26,077 bases of DNA from Planctomycetes bacterium RBG_13_46_10 (GCA_001824645.1 MHYD01000065.1:8645-34721), one strand, 5' to 3'; shown: positions 7,024 through 15,197, counted from the first letter of the stretch. Program-made: numbers and translations. Notes: generated from the letters alone by a model not told the origin.

Positions 7024-8295
7024 TTAATAAATGCGCTTTTGCCGCACATCCAATACGGAAAGAGATCCAATTTTAACTTGCGGAATTAAGGCAGAGGTCT
7101 GTGCCAGAATACCATATGAACAACCGGCAATAACACAAAACATTATGTTCTTAGGAACAAATGTTCCTCCACCAGAAAGCAGTGTTATAATAAAAAGGAC
7201 TATCGAAGCGCAAAGCAGAGAATAGAACTCCTCTCTGTTAGAGTAAAATCGCGCGCACTGCCGTAAGAGCACAACGTAGAAAGAGCACAGAAAAGCCAGG
7301 CCAAACATACCGTAATTCAACAGGATATCTAGGAATTCCAAATGTGTCCCCATGGCTACACCAAATAGGCTCTCTGTCTTGTCGTAAAACAGACCTGGCT
7401 CACCAAGCATCTTCTGTGGCACACTGGAATTACAAAACATATTCCAACCGAGTGAAATCAAGGTTACACGACCAGAACCACCTACATCTGTGACTCGTTC
7501 CCGCATCGCTGCACCCCATGGCGTGAGATTGAGGAATACAGCTACGGTGAGTATCAGAACAGTCACAGAGACTATTGGCTGGCATGCCAGGACCCTACGA
7601 TCTCTGAAATCGACCAACACAGCGGCGCTGAAAGCGACCAAGGTTGCTAAAAACGATGTTCTGCGAAGAGTGCAGATACTCAGTAACGTAGCGGTTAAGA
7701 AAATAACAATTCTGCCTCTATGCAACACATCATAAACAAAGACGGTCGAAGCCATTGTCAACATCTCGGATATCCCAGCAACGGCTCCACGACTTCCTCC
7801 AAGAACATATGTCGTACCATATTCTGCAGATGTGCCACCCTGGACAAAGTAATAATACACTTGGATTATGCCCGTCGTGAGAATGACAATGACTGCTCTG
7901 CGTTTGATCCAGGTAATGTCGATCATGTTAGTACGGGCCAATGTGACGGATACGACATACGCAAACAGGAAATAACTCATATGGCCTAGAGATATTAACG
8001 GATATGTGCGAAATATCACTGTGCTCGATGCCAGGATATATACCATATAAAAAGTGATGATTTTCGCCGGGGTGTTAAAGGCAGATAACAATTGTGTTGA
8101 ATTCAAGCCCAGTGCCAACAATATGCCAATCGCAAGCAGAATGCCTTTTATCAACTGCAATGACAATAATCCAGAGGTCGTTTTGTCAACCGATAAAGCA
8201 TCAATCACTGGTGTGAGGACAATACACACTGATAGCCACGTACGAATAAACTTGCCTCTATGCCGGTCTTTCCTTTCCACAATTGCCGAAACCAT
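7024..8295 (-). CDS. Wzy-like O-antigen/polysaccharide polymerase
   Basis: A 423-residue polytopic membrane protein with roughly ten to eleven hydrophobic segments spread over its length. Between them is a larger periplasmic loop around residues 270-320 (after WGAAMRERVTDVGGSGR), followed by MGTHLEFLDILLNYGMFGL. That pattern of a large late loop followed by an (N/H)-x-(F/Y)-L-(D/E)-x-L-x-x-x-G-like stretch is typical of the O-antigen polymerase/ligase family. Sequence conservation in Wzy proteins is low, so the call rests on topology, this motif and position among glycosyltransferase genes next to a Wzx gene. It would join flipped repeat units in the periplasm. Only a weak ribosome site (GAGGA about 10 bases upstream) precedes the ATG. 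The 243-bp gap after it is AT-rich and holds no gene I can support. Confidence 0.8.
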   Translation of the reverse strand: MVSAIVERKDRHRGKFIRTWLSVCIVLTPVIDALSVDKTTSGLLSLQLIKGILLAIGILLALGLNSTQLLSAFNTPAKIITFYMVYILASSTVIFRTYPLISLGHMSYFLFAYVVSVTLARTNMIDITWIKRRAVIVILTTGIIQVYYYFVQGGTSAEYGTTYVLGGSRGAVAGISEMLTMASTVFVYDVLHRGRIVIFLTATLLSICTLRRTSFLATLVAFSAAVLVDFRDRRVLACQPIVSVTVLILTVAVFLNLTPWGAAMRERVTDVGGSGRVTLISLGWNMFCNSSVPQKMLGEPGLFYDKTESLFGVAMGTHLEFLDILLNYGMFGLAFLCSFYVVLLRQCARFYSNREEFYSLLCASIVLFIITLLSGGGTFVPKNIMFCVIAGCSYGILAQTSALIPQVKIGSLSVLDVRQKRIY

Positions 8296-8440
8296 TACGA
8301 CTTGATCCTCACAAAGACCTGCCGAATTAACGATTCGATATTAACGGAGTCAAAAAACGAAGAACGCTGGTTTGGTAGGATATAATACTCCCTATCAAAA
8401 ACACTGCCGGATCACCATATTTCGATAGTACAGGTGTCGA

Positions 8441-9676
8441 TCAATGTTCATAACTATTTCTTGTTGTAGAACGGCCGAGTACTGTCTCGAAGACCTGTAT
8501 GTACCTCCCCGCCACGAACCGAGCGCTGAATTCGTCTTGAAGCTCGGTAGACCCCTCACCTCGGAAGATGTCATCCTTGGCATGCGTTCCAAAAAGGATC
8601 CGGAGCCCAGCAGCAATCTCCTTTGCGTTGTGGGAAACAGCCATGCCTGGACTGTAGCGCTTCATATAGTCTCGCACCGCACTGATATGTGGTGTGATGG
8701 CGAGAATCGGTAGTCCCGTCATCACATAGTCTCCAAACTTACTTGGCAGAAAGACGCTGCGTAACATCGCTGCTTCAAGCAACAGTAAGCACCCTGCATT
8801 ACGTGCATATTCCTCTGCAGCATGAGGATTCATATGGCCTGCAAAATGGATACAGTCCTCCAGTCCTGCAGCATGCACCATTTCTCTGAATTCGGGACAC
8901 ACATCGCCAATACAAAGGAGTCCCGGAAAACGATAGTCACGTTCGTTTTTGAGAAAATTAATGCCTTCCAGTAGGGCAGATGAGCAACGTTGGCGGGCAA
9001 TTCCTCCAACATGAATCAACCATCCGCTATATTCATGTTCTATCGCCATCGGTTTCAAGTTTGATATAGTTCCGATGTGTGGAATTGCCACAGTTTTACC
9101 TGCTATTTGTACTCCAAGCTCCGATTCGAAAATCCCCACCATGTATGGACTGGGAAGAATGATGGCATTTGCTTGACTCAGAATCAACCTTGCCTTACCT
9201 CTATCATAAGCATCTATCAGAGCATTTCGGCAATATCTGTAGGGTGTTGGAGAGATGCATGCTGGACAAGGATCGCTGAAATATGCAACCCATTTCACAT
9301 CGCGTTTTTTCCCAAGATCAAGGACAACTTGATGGGACTCAATAGGCGAAGAAACTGACATTATTATATTAGGGCGAAATTCCTCTATCGAGCGCTTTAC
9401 CTCTCGCACACAATTTCTTATCCAGTGCCGATGATATAATAAATTTCGTGCCTTTGATATTAGGGCACCCGTTTTGCCAGAATGTGCAATTTCCTGATAT
9501 GGTATGTACTTTATCCCCGACATATGCGGTCGTTCATCGCTATCTTTGATACCTGCTATCACCCGCACATCAACACCGGCATCGGCAATGGCTTCCGCCA
9601 CCTTACCGCTCTGCAGGGCTTGTGCTGAATTATTCGGAGGGAAAGATTTGGAGATAATCAATAGACTTAGCCCCAT
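8441..9676 (-). CDS. Glycosyltransferase, GT-B fold (GT4-like)
   Basis: A 411-residue GT-B protein. The N-terminus, LLIISKSFPPNNSAQALQSGK, is the usual start of group 1 transferases acting on lipid-linked sugars. The second domain begins near GWLIHVGGIARQR and contains HFAGHMNPHAAEEY. In place of a clear E-x7-E motif it has LLEAAMLRSVFLPSKFGDYV followed by TGLPILAITP. This variant occurs in a GT4 subgroup in which a Lys/Phe-Asp/Glu-Tyr stretch replaces the standard signature. GGAG lies 9 bases before the ATG. It follows the LamG remnant, 251 bp after the flippase-methyltransferase stop. It likely adds one sugar of the repeat unit; donor unknown. Confidence 0.85.
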   Translation of the reverse strand: MGLSLLIISKSFPPNNSAQALQSGKVAEAIADAGVDVRVIAGIKDSDERPHMSGIKYIPYQEIAHSGKTGALISKARNLLYHRHWIRNCVREVKRSIEEFRPNIIMSVSSPIESHQVVLDLGKKRDVKWVAYFSDPCPACISPTPYRYCRNALIDAYDRGKARLILSQANAIILPSPYMVGIFESELGVQIAGKTVAIPHIGTISNLKPMAIEHEYSGWLIHVGGIARQRCSSALLEGINFLKNERDYRFPGLLCIGDVCPEFREMVHAAGLEDCIHFAGHMNPHAAEEYARNAGCLLLLEAAMLRSVFLPSKFGDYVMTGLPILAITPHISAVRDYMKRYSPGMAVSHNAKEIAAGLRILFGTHAKDDIFRGEGSTELQDEFSARFVAGRYIQVFETVLGRSTTRNSYEH

Positions 9677-9738
9677 ATTTACTCACTCCATGCGATAGGT
9701 TGTTTTCGCATCACGTCGCCCGATTGTATCATATATCC

Positions 9739-9855
9739 TCACAGGCTGTAGAGTTCGTGGATTTGTTCTTCCGTCAGCGCCCGGCTGTAGATGCGAAAAT
9801 CGTTCATCGAGCCCGGGGCAAAATAGCCGGATGAATGACCTATCAAATGCCTCGT
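9739..9855 (-). pseudogene. C-terminal remnant of a LamG-domain protein
   Basis: Between the flippase and the next glycosyltransferase, the minus strand carries a short frame reading IGHSSGYFAPGS and then MNDFRIYSRALTEEQIHEL, ending YSL-stop. This is the characteristic last strand and helix of LamG/concanavalin-A-like domains (pattern DDFRIYxRALxxxEIxxLY). Upstream in the same frame is a TGA at 9856-9858, and no rest of the domain is visible. It is therefore an orphan tail of about 39 codons, left by deletion or insertion. It is not large enough to be functional. LamG proteins are abundant in planctomycetes and related bacteria, which gives a weak taxonomic hint. Confidence 0.65.
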
Positions 9856-9927
9856 TCATAACTGGGAATAACTCACCTCCTTGACCCGTGACAGAGGTGT
9901 AGCCGCGCGTTTCCTGTACTTGGCCAA

Positions 9928-11985
9928 TCAGCCCCATGTATGTGTTCCATTATCAAAATGAAACATAATCTGCTTCTGGCGCCGGACGATTTGTTTCCCA
10001 AAAAAGGGCCGGAGAATGTTTTTCGGATACTGATTTAGCCAGAGATACCAACCATGTGAACCCCAGCCTTTTGAAAAAAACACGGTATAATCGTACGGTA
10101 CTAGTGCCTTGAAATAATCCTCATCGTATGAGTTAATATGCTCCGTGCCCAGCGTTAAGGTTTCCCTATAGGGGGTTATGATAAACAGGTCATGGCACTT
10201 GGTCAGCAAATGGGCTGCTACTCTAATGTCGTCTGATAGATGCTCGAAGATATTGGATGCAATAATAACATCCACCTCCGGGACATCCGCATAGTCACCT
10301 TGGATAAACTGCGCAAAACTGCCGTATCTCTCTGTACACTTCGTAATTGCTACTTCGGATATGTCCATCCCAATCAGCGAAGCATGTGGATATGCAGCTC
10401 GATACACAGGTATGGCGTCACCGAGGCCGCATCCGAAATCCAGGATCGTGCCTGAGAAGTCAGACGCAATCTTTAAGTACTTTATTTGCATTTCTGCGAA
10501 TTGCTTGGTCTGAGCCCGCCCAAGTTTTTCCTCCCAATCTCCCGTTACGAATCTGTTCTCCCAATAATCTTTTGTATTAATGTTCATAATTCCCCTATGT
10601 TTATCAACAGTGCACACGCCGGTGTGTGAAGCTGCCTTAGCCGCAGTCAGAAGATAGTAGGCAAAGCCAAACACCCAGATTGTGTGGAAAACATAACCCA
10701 CCGCCCTAGCGATAGCCAAACCCAGAGAGCCGTTATCAACAAGGAGCAGCGTGCCCAAGATGAATGTGAAAGCCCAGCCGAGATTCATAGCGAATCCGAC
10801 CCACATCTTTCCAGATGCCGCAATAATCTGCCCAACGGGGGTTTGGATGGCGAGCAGTCCGGTCGTCAAGAGAACAACAACCAGAGTCGGCCAGCCGCTC
10901 TTAAAACCCTCGCCGTAGAGATTCATTATGTAAGGACTGGCGATGCTCGCCAATAGAGCAAGTGGTAACACTAATAGCCCGTTCACCTTAATCGCGAGAA
11001 CCATTGTCTTCATCGTCTGGTTTGTCTCTTTTTGGCCAAGGCGTTCCGAGAGAACTGGTAAAACAACCTGCCCCAGTAAACCCGGAAGAAACATGAGCAT
11101 TACATACCATTGATTGGCTGCATTGTATATCCCCATCTCACCATAGCCATCGGGCTGATTTACCAATAATGCGCTGCATATCCAATCAATGGGGCCAACC
11201 ATTGAACCAGCTAACACTGCCGGCAAACTGAATCTCCATAGAACGGGGAGTTCCCGGCTGCAATCCCCAAAGGCGAAAAGGACGTTGTATCGCCTTGCCT
11301 CTTTACGCAGGGCTAAATGGTTGAGCAGCCAGTTGACGCCGAGGTTAATTGCTAATGCCCAAACCGCTCCGGTAAGGCCGCCGAAATATGCCCCGCCTAC
11401 CAGAATGGGAAAAGAGATCAGGCCGACAAAAAGATTTACATGAGCGATGGTTTTGAAGGCCTCAAACCCCGACAATGCGCCGGTCTGCGCCCCGTTGAGG
11501 GCGTTGATGAACAGTATCAAGGCGCCGATTCGCAATACGCCGGTTAGATGCGGGGCGTTGATCGTGTGCACGGCCAGCAAAGGGGCGAAGATAAACAGCC
11601 CCAGAGCCATCAGGCCACCGGTTAACATGGCGACCAGCCAGGATAGGCTGATAATCCGTCCGGCTCGTGCTGGGTCACTGCTGCGGAATTCCGCAACATG
11701 CTTGGTGGCGGTTAAGCCGAGGCCAAACCCGGCAAACACACCGAACATGCCAACTGTGGACTGTATAATTCCCAATTCACCAAAACCTGTCTTGCCCAGC
11801 ATACGGGCAACGAGAACAGAAGCAGCAAACATCAAGCCGCGTGAGATTACGGCCCCGGCCATCGACCAGAACACTCCTTTTGCCAACCTGTATCCTATCT
11901 CAGAAGCTTCCACACGATTTAAGGCAGGATGCAGGAAATCCGGACAGCAGGTATATATCGCCTTCTTGACGCCGATATTTAGCAT
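9928..11985 (-). CDS. Wzx-type flippase fused to a SAM-dependent methyltransferase
   Basis: A 685-residue open frame with two parts. Residues 1 to about 455 form a polysaccharide flippase (MOP superfamily, Wzx-like) with 12 or more membrane segments. The N-terminal stretch GYRLAKGVFWSMAGAVISRG and the RMLGKTGFGELGIIQS loop are typical. Residues 467-685 form a class I methyltransferase starting MNINTKDYWENRF, with motif I DFGCGLGD (516-523), GMDIS, NIFEHLSDDIR and a C-terminal Trp-rich end. No stop separates them; about 12 polar residues link the halves. The methyltransferase also has its own start site (AGGGG then ATG at 10587), so it may be made both fused and alone. The flippase start overlaps the wecB stop by 7 bp. 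Role: translocation of lipid-linked repeat units, and methylation of a sugar or lipid on the cytoplasmic side. Confidence 0.88.
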   Translation of the reverse strand: MLNIGVKKAIYTCCPDFLHPALNRVEASEIGYRLAKGVFWSMAGAVISRGLMFAASVLVARMLGKTGFGELGIIQSTVGMFGVFAGFGLGLTATKHVAEFRSSDPARAGRIISLSWLVAMLTGGLMALGLFIFAPLLAVHTINAPHLTGVLRIGALILFINALNGAQTGALSGFEAFKTIAHVNLFVGLISFPILVGGAYFGGLTGAVWALAINLGVNWLLNHLALRKEARRYNVLFAFGDCSRELPVLWRFSLPAVLAGSMVGPIDWICSALLVNQPDGYGEMGIYNAANQWYVMLMFLPGLLGQVVLPVLSERLGQKETNQTMKTMVLAIKVNGLLVLPLALLASIASPYIMNLYGEGFKSGWPTLVVVLLTTGLLAIQTPVGQIIAASGKMWVGFAMNLGWAFTFILGTLLLVDNGSLGLAIARAVGYVFHTIWVFGFAYYLLTAAKAASHTGVCTVDKHRGIMNINTKDYWENRFVTGDWEEKLGRAQTKQFAEMQIKYLKIASDFSGTILDFGCGLGDAIPVYRAAYPHASLIGMDISEVAITKCTERYGSFAQFIQGDYADVPEVDVIIASNIFEHLSDDIRVAAHLLTKCHDLFIITPYRETLTLGTEHINSYDEDYFKALVPYDYTVFFSKGWGSHGWYLWLNQYPKNILRPFFGKQIVRRQKQIMFHFDNGTHTWG
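10585..10596 (-). promoter_or_regulatory. Internal ribosome site and ATG of the methyltransferase half
   Basis: AGGGG followed after four bases by ATG sits inside the fused frame, exactly where a free-standing methyltransferase of this family would begin (MNINTKDYW). This is the ordinary arrangement for a separate gene. It suggests that the fusion arose by loss of the flippase stop codon and that an independent product of 219 residues may still be made. Confidence 0.5.
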
Positions 11986-13109
11986 ATATTATTGTCCGCA
12001 ATAGCCCGGACTATCCTTTCGCAGGCCTTGCCATCGCCGTAAGGATTCACCGCATTGGCCATAGCAATATAAGACTTCTCATCGGTGAGTAATGTCGAAA
12101 CTTCATCAACGATCATTCTTCTGTCAGTCCCAACAAGCTTGACTGTTCCAGCCCCAACCGCCTCCGGTCGCTCTGTGGTATCTCGCATCACCAACACGGG
12201 CTTGCCGAGGCCGGGCGCTTCTTCCTGTACGCCGCCCGAATCCGTTAAGACGATTCGGCTCCGATCCATAAGGGCTACAAACGACATATATGCCAATGGT
12301 TCAATTAGATAGATATTGCTGCGGCCTGATAAAATATCGAATACCGGTTTTCTCACGTTCGGATTTAAATGCACAGGATAAACGAAAGCTGCATTAGAGA
12401 ACCGCCTTGAAAGCTCCGATATAGCTCCACAGATACTCTCAAAACCGGCACCGAAGTTTTCGCGCCGATGGCCGGTGATAAGAACCACAGGCTTATGACT
12501 ATCTCCATTAAGTAGTTCCACCGGCAAGCTCGGTATAGCGGGTGGATTCTTCCGCACCTTTTCAATTGCGATATGCAGCGCATCGATGACGGTGTTTCCG
12601 GTTATGAAAATTCTGTCTTCGGGTATGCCCTCCCTCAAAAGGTTCTCCTTGGCCCGTTGGGTAGGGGCAAATTGCAGGTCCGCAAGATGGCTTGTCATCA
12701 GCCGGTTGATTTCTTCGGGGAATGGAGAGAACTTATTCCACGTCCTCAAGCCCGCCTCCACGTGACCGATAGGAATCCTGTTATAGAAAGCCGCCAGCGC
12801 CGCACAAAATGTTGTTGTAGTATCGCCCTGGACAATTACGATGTCGGGCCTGTGCCTTGCTACGTAGCTGTCTATTGCAATCACAGCCCGAGAAGTAAGC
12901 CCAGCTAATGTCTGGTCGGGCTCCATAAGATCCAGATCAACATCAGGGACAACCTCGAAAACATCCAGAACCTGATCGAGCATCTGACGGTGCTGTCCGG
13001 TGACGCAGACATGCGGCTGAAACTCCGAATGCCTCTTAAATTCCAGGAACAAAGGACACAGCTTGATAGCCTCCGGCCGAGTACCAAAAATTAGAGAGAC
13101 TTTTTTCAT
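11979..13109 (-). CDS. wecB: UDP-N-acetylglucosamine 2-epimerase, non-hydrolysing
   Basis: A 376-residue cytoplasmic enzyme that interconverts UDP-GlcNAc and UDP-ManNAc. All family motifs are present: FGTRPEAIKL (8-17), VQGDTTTTF (93-101), GHVEAGLRT (115-123), FPEEINR (130-136), TGHRREN (212-218), DSGGVQEEAPGLGKP (290-304) and RDTTERPEA (309-317). It is full length. It would supply ManNAc for the GT26 transferase encoded further downstream. The start ATG lies directly against a TAGC-type repeat array, and no ribosome binding site is visible; the preceding bases are repeat-derived. The stop overlaps the flippase start. This may be the first gene of the repeat-unit assembly block. Confidence 0.96.
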   Translation of the reverse strand: MKKVSLIFGTRPEAIKLCPLFLEFKRHSEFQPHVCVTGQHRQMLDQVLDVFEVVPDVDLDLMEPDQTLAGLTSRAVIAIDSYVARHRPDIVIVQGDTTTTFCAALAAFYNRIPIGHVEAGLRTWNKFSPFPEEINRLMTSHLADLQFAPTQRAKENLLREGIPEDRIFITGNTVIDALHIAIEKVRKNPPAIPSLPVELLNGDSHKPVVLITGHRRENFGAGFESICGAISELSRRFSNAAFVYPVHLNPNVRKPVFDILSGRSNIYLIEPLAYMSFVALMDRSRIVLTDSGGVQEEAPGLGKPVLVMRDTTERPEAVGAGTVKLVGTDRRMIVDEVSTLLTDEKSYIAMANAVNPYGDGKACERIVRAIADNNIC

Positions 13110-13121
13110 TGTAGTAGCAGC

Positions 13122-13163
13122 GGTTAGTTTTTAGCGAATAGCTTATAGCGAAGTCGAGTAGCC
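13122..13163 (+). repeat. Degenerate heptamer array (NNTTAGC type), six units
   Basis: Units on the plus strand are ggttagt, ttttagc, gaatagc, ttatagc, gaagtcg and agtagcc, contiguous and seven bases each. They decay toward the neighbouring octamer array. The array ends 12 bp before the wecB start codon. Confidence 0.6.
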
Positions 13164-13170
13164 AAGATGA

Positions 13171-13252
13171 CGAGTAGGCGAGAATACGAGCATGCGAGAA
13201 AACGGGTAAAAAGAAGAAGACAAGTATACGAGAAGACGAGAAGTCGAGAAGG
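13171..13252 (+). repeat. Degenerate octamer array (CGAGNNNN)
   Basis: Seven good 8-base units start with CGAG: cgagtagg, cgagaata, cgagcatg, cgagaaaa, then a degenerate purine-rich middle, then cgagaaga, cgagaagt and cgagaagg. The strand is almost pyrimidine-free over this stretch apart from the C of each unit. It lies between two heptamer arrays in the wecB upstream region. Confidence 0.6.
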
Positions 13253-13254
13253 CG

Positions 13255-13289
13255 GCTTTTAGCTAATGGCTATGAGCTATGCGCTAATC
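13255..13289 (-). repeat. Degenerate heptamer array, five units, overlapping the antitoxin stop
   Basis: On the minus strand the units are GATTAGC, GCATAGC, TCATAGC, CATTAGC and TAAAAGC. The first unit contains the TAG stop of the Phd/YefM-like gene, so the repeat defines the C-terminus of that protein. Confidence 0.65.
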
Positions 13290-13496
13290 ACTACTTAGTA
13301 GGTAGCCATTCCGCTTTAACTCTTCCATGACATCTGCATGAGGTATAACCGGCTCTTCCCGCCTCTCAGCAACAACTGCCAAATCTTGCAGATCCTCGAT
13401 AAGCTCTTCATACTCCTCAATAGGCAATATGACAGCTTTTTTATTGCCGTTGACGTCTATTACATATTTGGGATTCAATTTCGGTGCGGAACGCAT
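13284..13496 (-). CDS. Orphan Phd/YefM-type antitoxin
   Basis: A 70-residue protein of the Phd/YefM kind. The N-terminus, LNPKYVIDVNGNKKAVILPIEEYEELIEDL, gives the DNA-binding fold and the conserved PIEEYEEL helix. The C-terminal half, AERREEPVIPHADVMEELKRNG, is the toxin-neutralising tail. AAGG lies 8 bases before the ATG. In complete systems a RelE/ParE-type toxin gene follows at once. Here the stop codon is inside a heptamer repeat array, and no toxin frame is found in the 175 bp before wecB or in the 202 bp upstream. It is thus an orphan, perhaps left after loss of the toxin or carried in with the repeats. It could act as a DNA-binding autoregulator only. Confidence 0.8.
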   Translation of the reverse strand: MRSAPKLNPKYVIDVNGNKKAVILPIEEYEELIEDLQDLAVVAERREEPVIPHADVMEELKRNGYLLSSD

Positions 13497-13698
13497 AACA
13501 TCAACCTTAAGTTTTTCAGTTCTTAGTTTTGGCCAATCGATCCGGTATAACTTTTTTACCTATCGGCAAATATGCCCTGATTCCACTCGTACAAGGCTTG
13601 ATTATAACGCAATTCTTCAAAACCTGCAATTAAATTCCAGCCGACCAATATTCGCCGATTGTTTTCGCTGATTGAGCCTCCAAACTACACACCGTACG

Positions 13699-15150
13699 CT
13701 AACCGCTGCTTATTACTTTGTGCTCATCGATCAGTCTGCCAAACAGCGTTGCTCGGTGGCCGGCGGATTCGTATGAGCCGTTGACCGTGACGGCTATTTC
13801 AAACTCTATTGGCCCGGCCTTATCGTGATTGCGGAGCGGGATAGTCATAGTAACGACAACAGAGAGGTCCGGCTGAGCTTTGGTTGTTCGCCAGACTTCG
13901 GTGCAAACCGTTCCATCTTTGCCTTTGGTCTTTAGAGAGACCCAGGCGAAGTCCATTTGCTGGGCGGCTCTGCAGACCGCGGACCACCACTGGTCATAAG
14001 TGCGAGCGTTACGAAAATGCAGCTGGACATCCTCGAAGCCTCGTGTCTCCTCGTGTTCCTGGTTGCTTATTGCATATTTTCGCTGGAGGCCCTCAATTGT
14101 TTCTTTTAACCGGACCGAGCCGACGAGCTGGAATGCAAGCAGCAGCAACAATAAAATGCAGAAGAAAACAACAAGCGAGCCAATATTACGAGTGACCATC
14201 ATAAACATCCCCAGGCCGGCGGCTATTAGGGTCACTATATATATCGTCACAACGACGAGGCGTTGATTGAGGCCTAAATCGATGAGTTTGTGGTGGAAAT
14301 GCCTGCGGTCGGCGGCGAATACGGACCGGCGCTCGATGAAACGCCGGAGCATTGAAAAGAGTGTATCGAAAATCGGCACCCCCAGTGCCAGCAGCGGCAG
14401 GGCCAGGCCGACCATAACGGGCGATTTACTCGAGCACAGCACGCTGGAAGAGGCAATTGTGAAACCCAGGAATATACTGCCGCAATCACCCATAAAAATC
14501 TTTGCCGGACTGAAGTTGTAAAACAAAAAACCGCTCAAGCTGCCAAGAAGAGCAAGCATCAATACAGCCATAACAACCTGGCCGTTATGAATGGCAAGTA
14601 TGGCAATCACTCCACAGGCGATAGCGGAAATCCCGGCGGCGAGACCGTCGAGACCATCGCTGAGGTTCACGGCGTTGGTGATACCCACAATCCAGAATAT
14701 CGTCAATGGCCAGGAGAACCAGCCGAAGTTTAGCGTAAGCTGCTCGGTGATAGCGACCGATTCTATCCTGACACCAGCGGTACAGACAGCGATAGCAGCA
14801 GCTATCTCGGCGAGAAACTTTATTCTCGCCCGCAGGCCCTTGGTCTTAATGTCGTCGATCAACCCGATAAAAAATATGAAACCGGCAGCTGAAAGCAGAA
14901 CGGTAAGTTCAGGCAGGATATTGCGGAAGGTATCGCCGATAATGTTCGACAAGAACAGCACGGAAATGCTCAGAGGCATCATCGAAAGAAATATCGCCAC
15001 GCCTCCGATATGCGATATAGGTTTCGTGTGAATGTGCCGCGGACCCGGAACGGCGACGATTTTCAGCCGGCGGGCAAGCCAGATAACAACCGGCGTTATC
15101 ACCAGCGCAAGAAAAGCAGAGCCAAGATATACACACAAATAGGTTTTCAT
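13699..15150 (-). CDS. WecA/MraY-family undecaprenyl-phosphate HexNAc-1-P transferase with extra C-terminal domain
   Basis: This 483-residue membrane enzyme of the polyprenyl-phosphate glycosyl-1-phosphate transferase family would start each repeat unit by transferring GlcNAc-1-P or similar to undecaprenyl phosphate. It has about eleven membrane segments over residues 1-340. Motifs are the Asp pair in GLIDD (96-100), NAVNLSDGLDGLAAG (159-173), FMGDCGSIFLG (219-229) and the His loop RRHFHHKL (282-289). Usual family length is 340-380; residues from about 345 to 483 are an additional soluble part that opens with a short coiled-coil-like stretch and contains DQWWSAVCRAAQQMDFAWVSL. The start ATG follows a six-unit heptamer array with no ribosome binding site, and the stop lies in another short TAGCGG-type element. 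It sits directly downstream of the NusG-like gene. Confidence 0.93.
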   Translation of the reverse strand: MKTYLCVYLGSAFLALVITPVVIWLARRLKIVAVPGPRHIHTKPISHIGGVAIFLSMMPLSISVLFLSNIIGDTFRNILPELTVLLSAAGFIFFIGLIDDIKTKGLRARIKFLAEIAAAIAVCTAGVRIESVAITEQLTLNFGWFSWPLTIFWIVGITNAVNLSDGLDGLAAGISAIACGVIAILAIHNGQVVMAVLMLALLGSLSGFLFYNFSPAKIFMGDCGSIFLGFTIASSSVLCSSKSPVMVGLALPLLALGVPIFDTLFSMLRRFIERRSVFAADRRHFHHKLIDLGLNQRLVVVTIYIVTLIAAGLGMFMMVTRNIGSLVVFFCILLLLLLAFQLVGSVRLKETIEGLQRKYAISNQEHEETRGFEDVQLHFRNARTYDQWWSAVCRAAQQMDFAWVSLKTKGKDGTVCTEVWRTTKAQPDLSVVVTMTIPLRNHDKAGPIEFEIAVTVNGSYESAGHRATLFGRLIDEHKVISSG

Positions 15151-15192
15151 GATTAGCTATTAGCGGTTAGCGATTAGCGGATAGCGTTGAGC
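15151..15192 (+). repeat. Heptamer array (NNTTAGC), six units
   Basis: Contiguous seven-base units are gattagc, tattagc, ggttagc, gattagc, ggatagc and gttgagc. It fills nearly the entire gap between the NusG-like gene and the WecA-like gene, and touches the latter's start codon. Confidence 0.75.
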
Positions 15193-15197
15193 TAAGA

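Noticed and set aside
9683..9937. An 84-codon minus-strand frame after the flippase-methyltransferase gene
   Set aside because: It is composed of mixed sequence with no family likeness and overlaps the LamG remnant, which is in another frame and is clearly recognisable.
11447..12004. A 185-codon plus-strand frame
   Set aside because: It lies fully antisense to the flippase N-terminus and has the Pro/Ala/Arg-rich composition of a shadow frame.
13171..13252. CRISPR-like array
   Set aside because: Units are only 8 bases with 4 constant positions and no spacers of uniform size; there are no cas genes.
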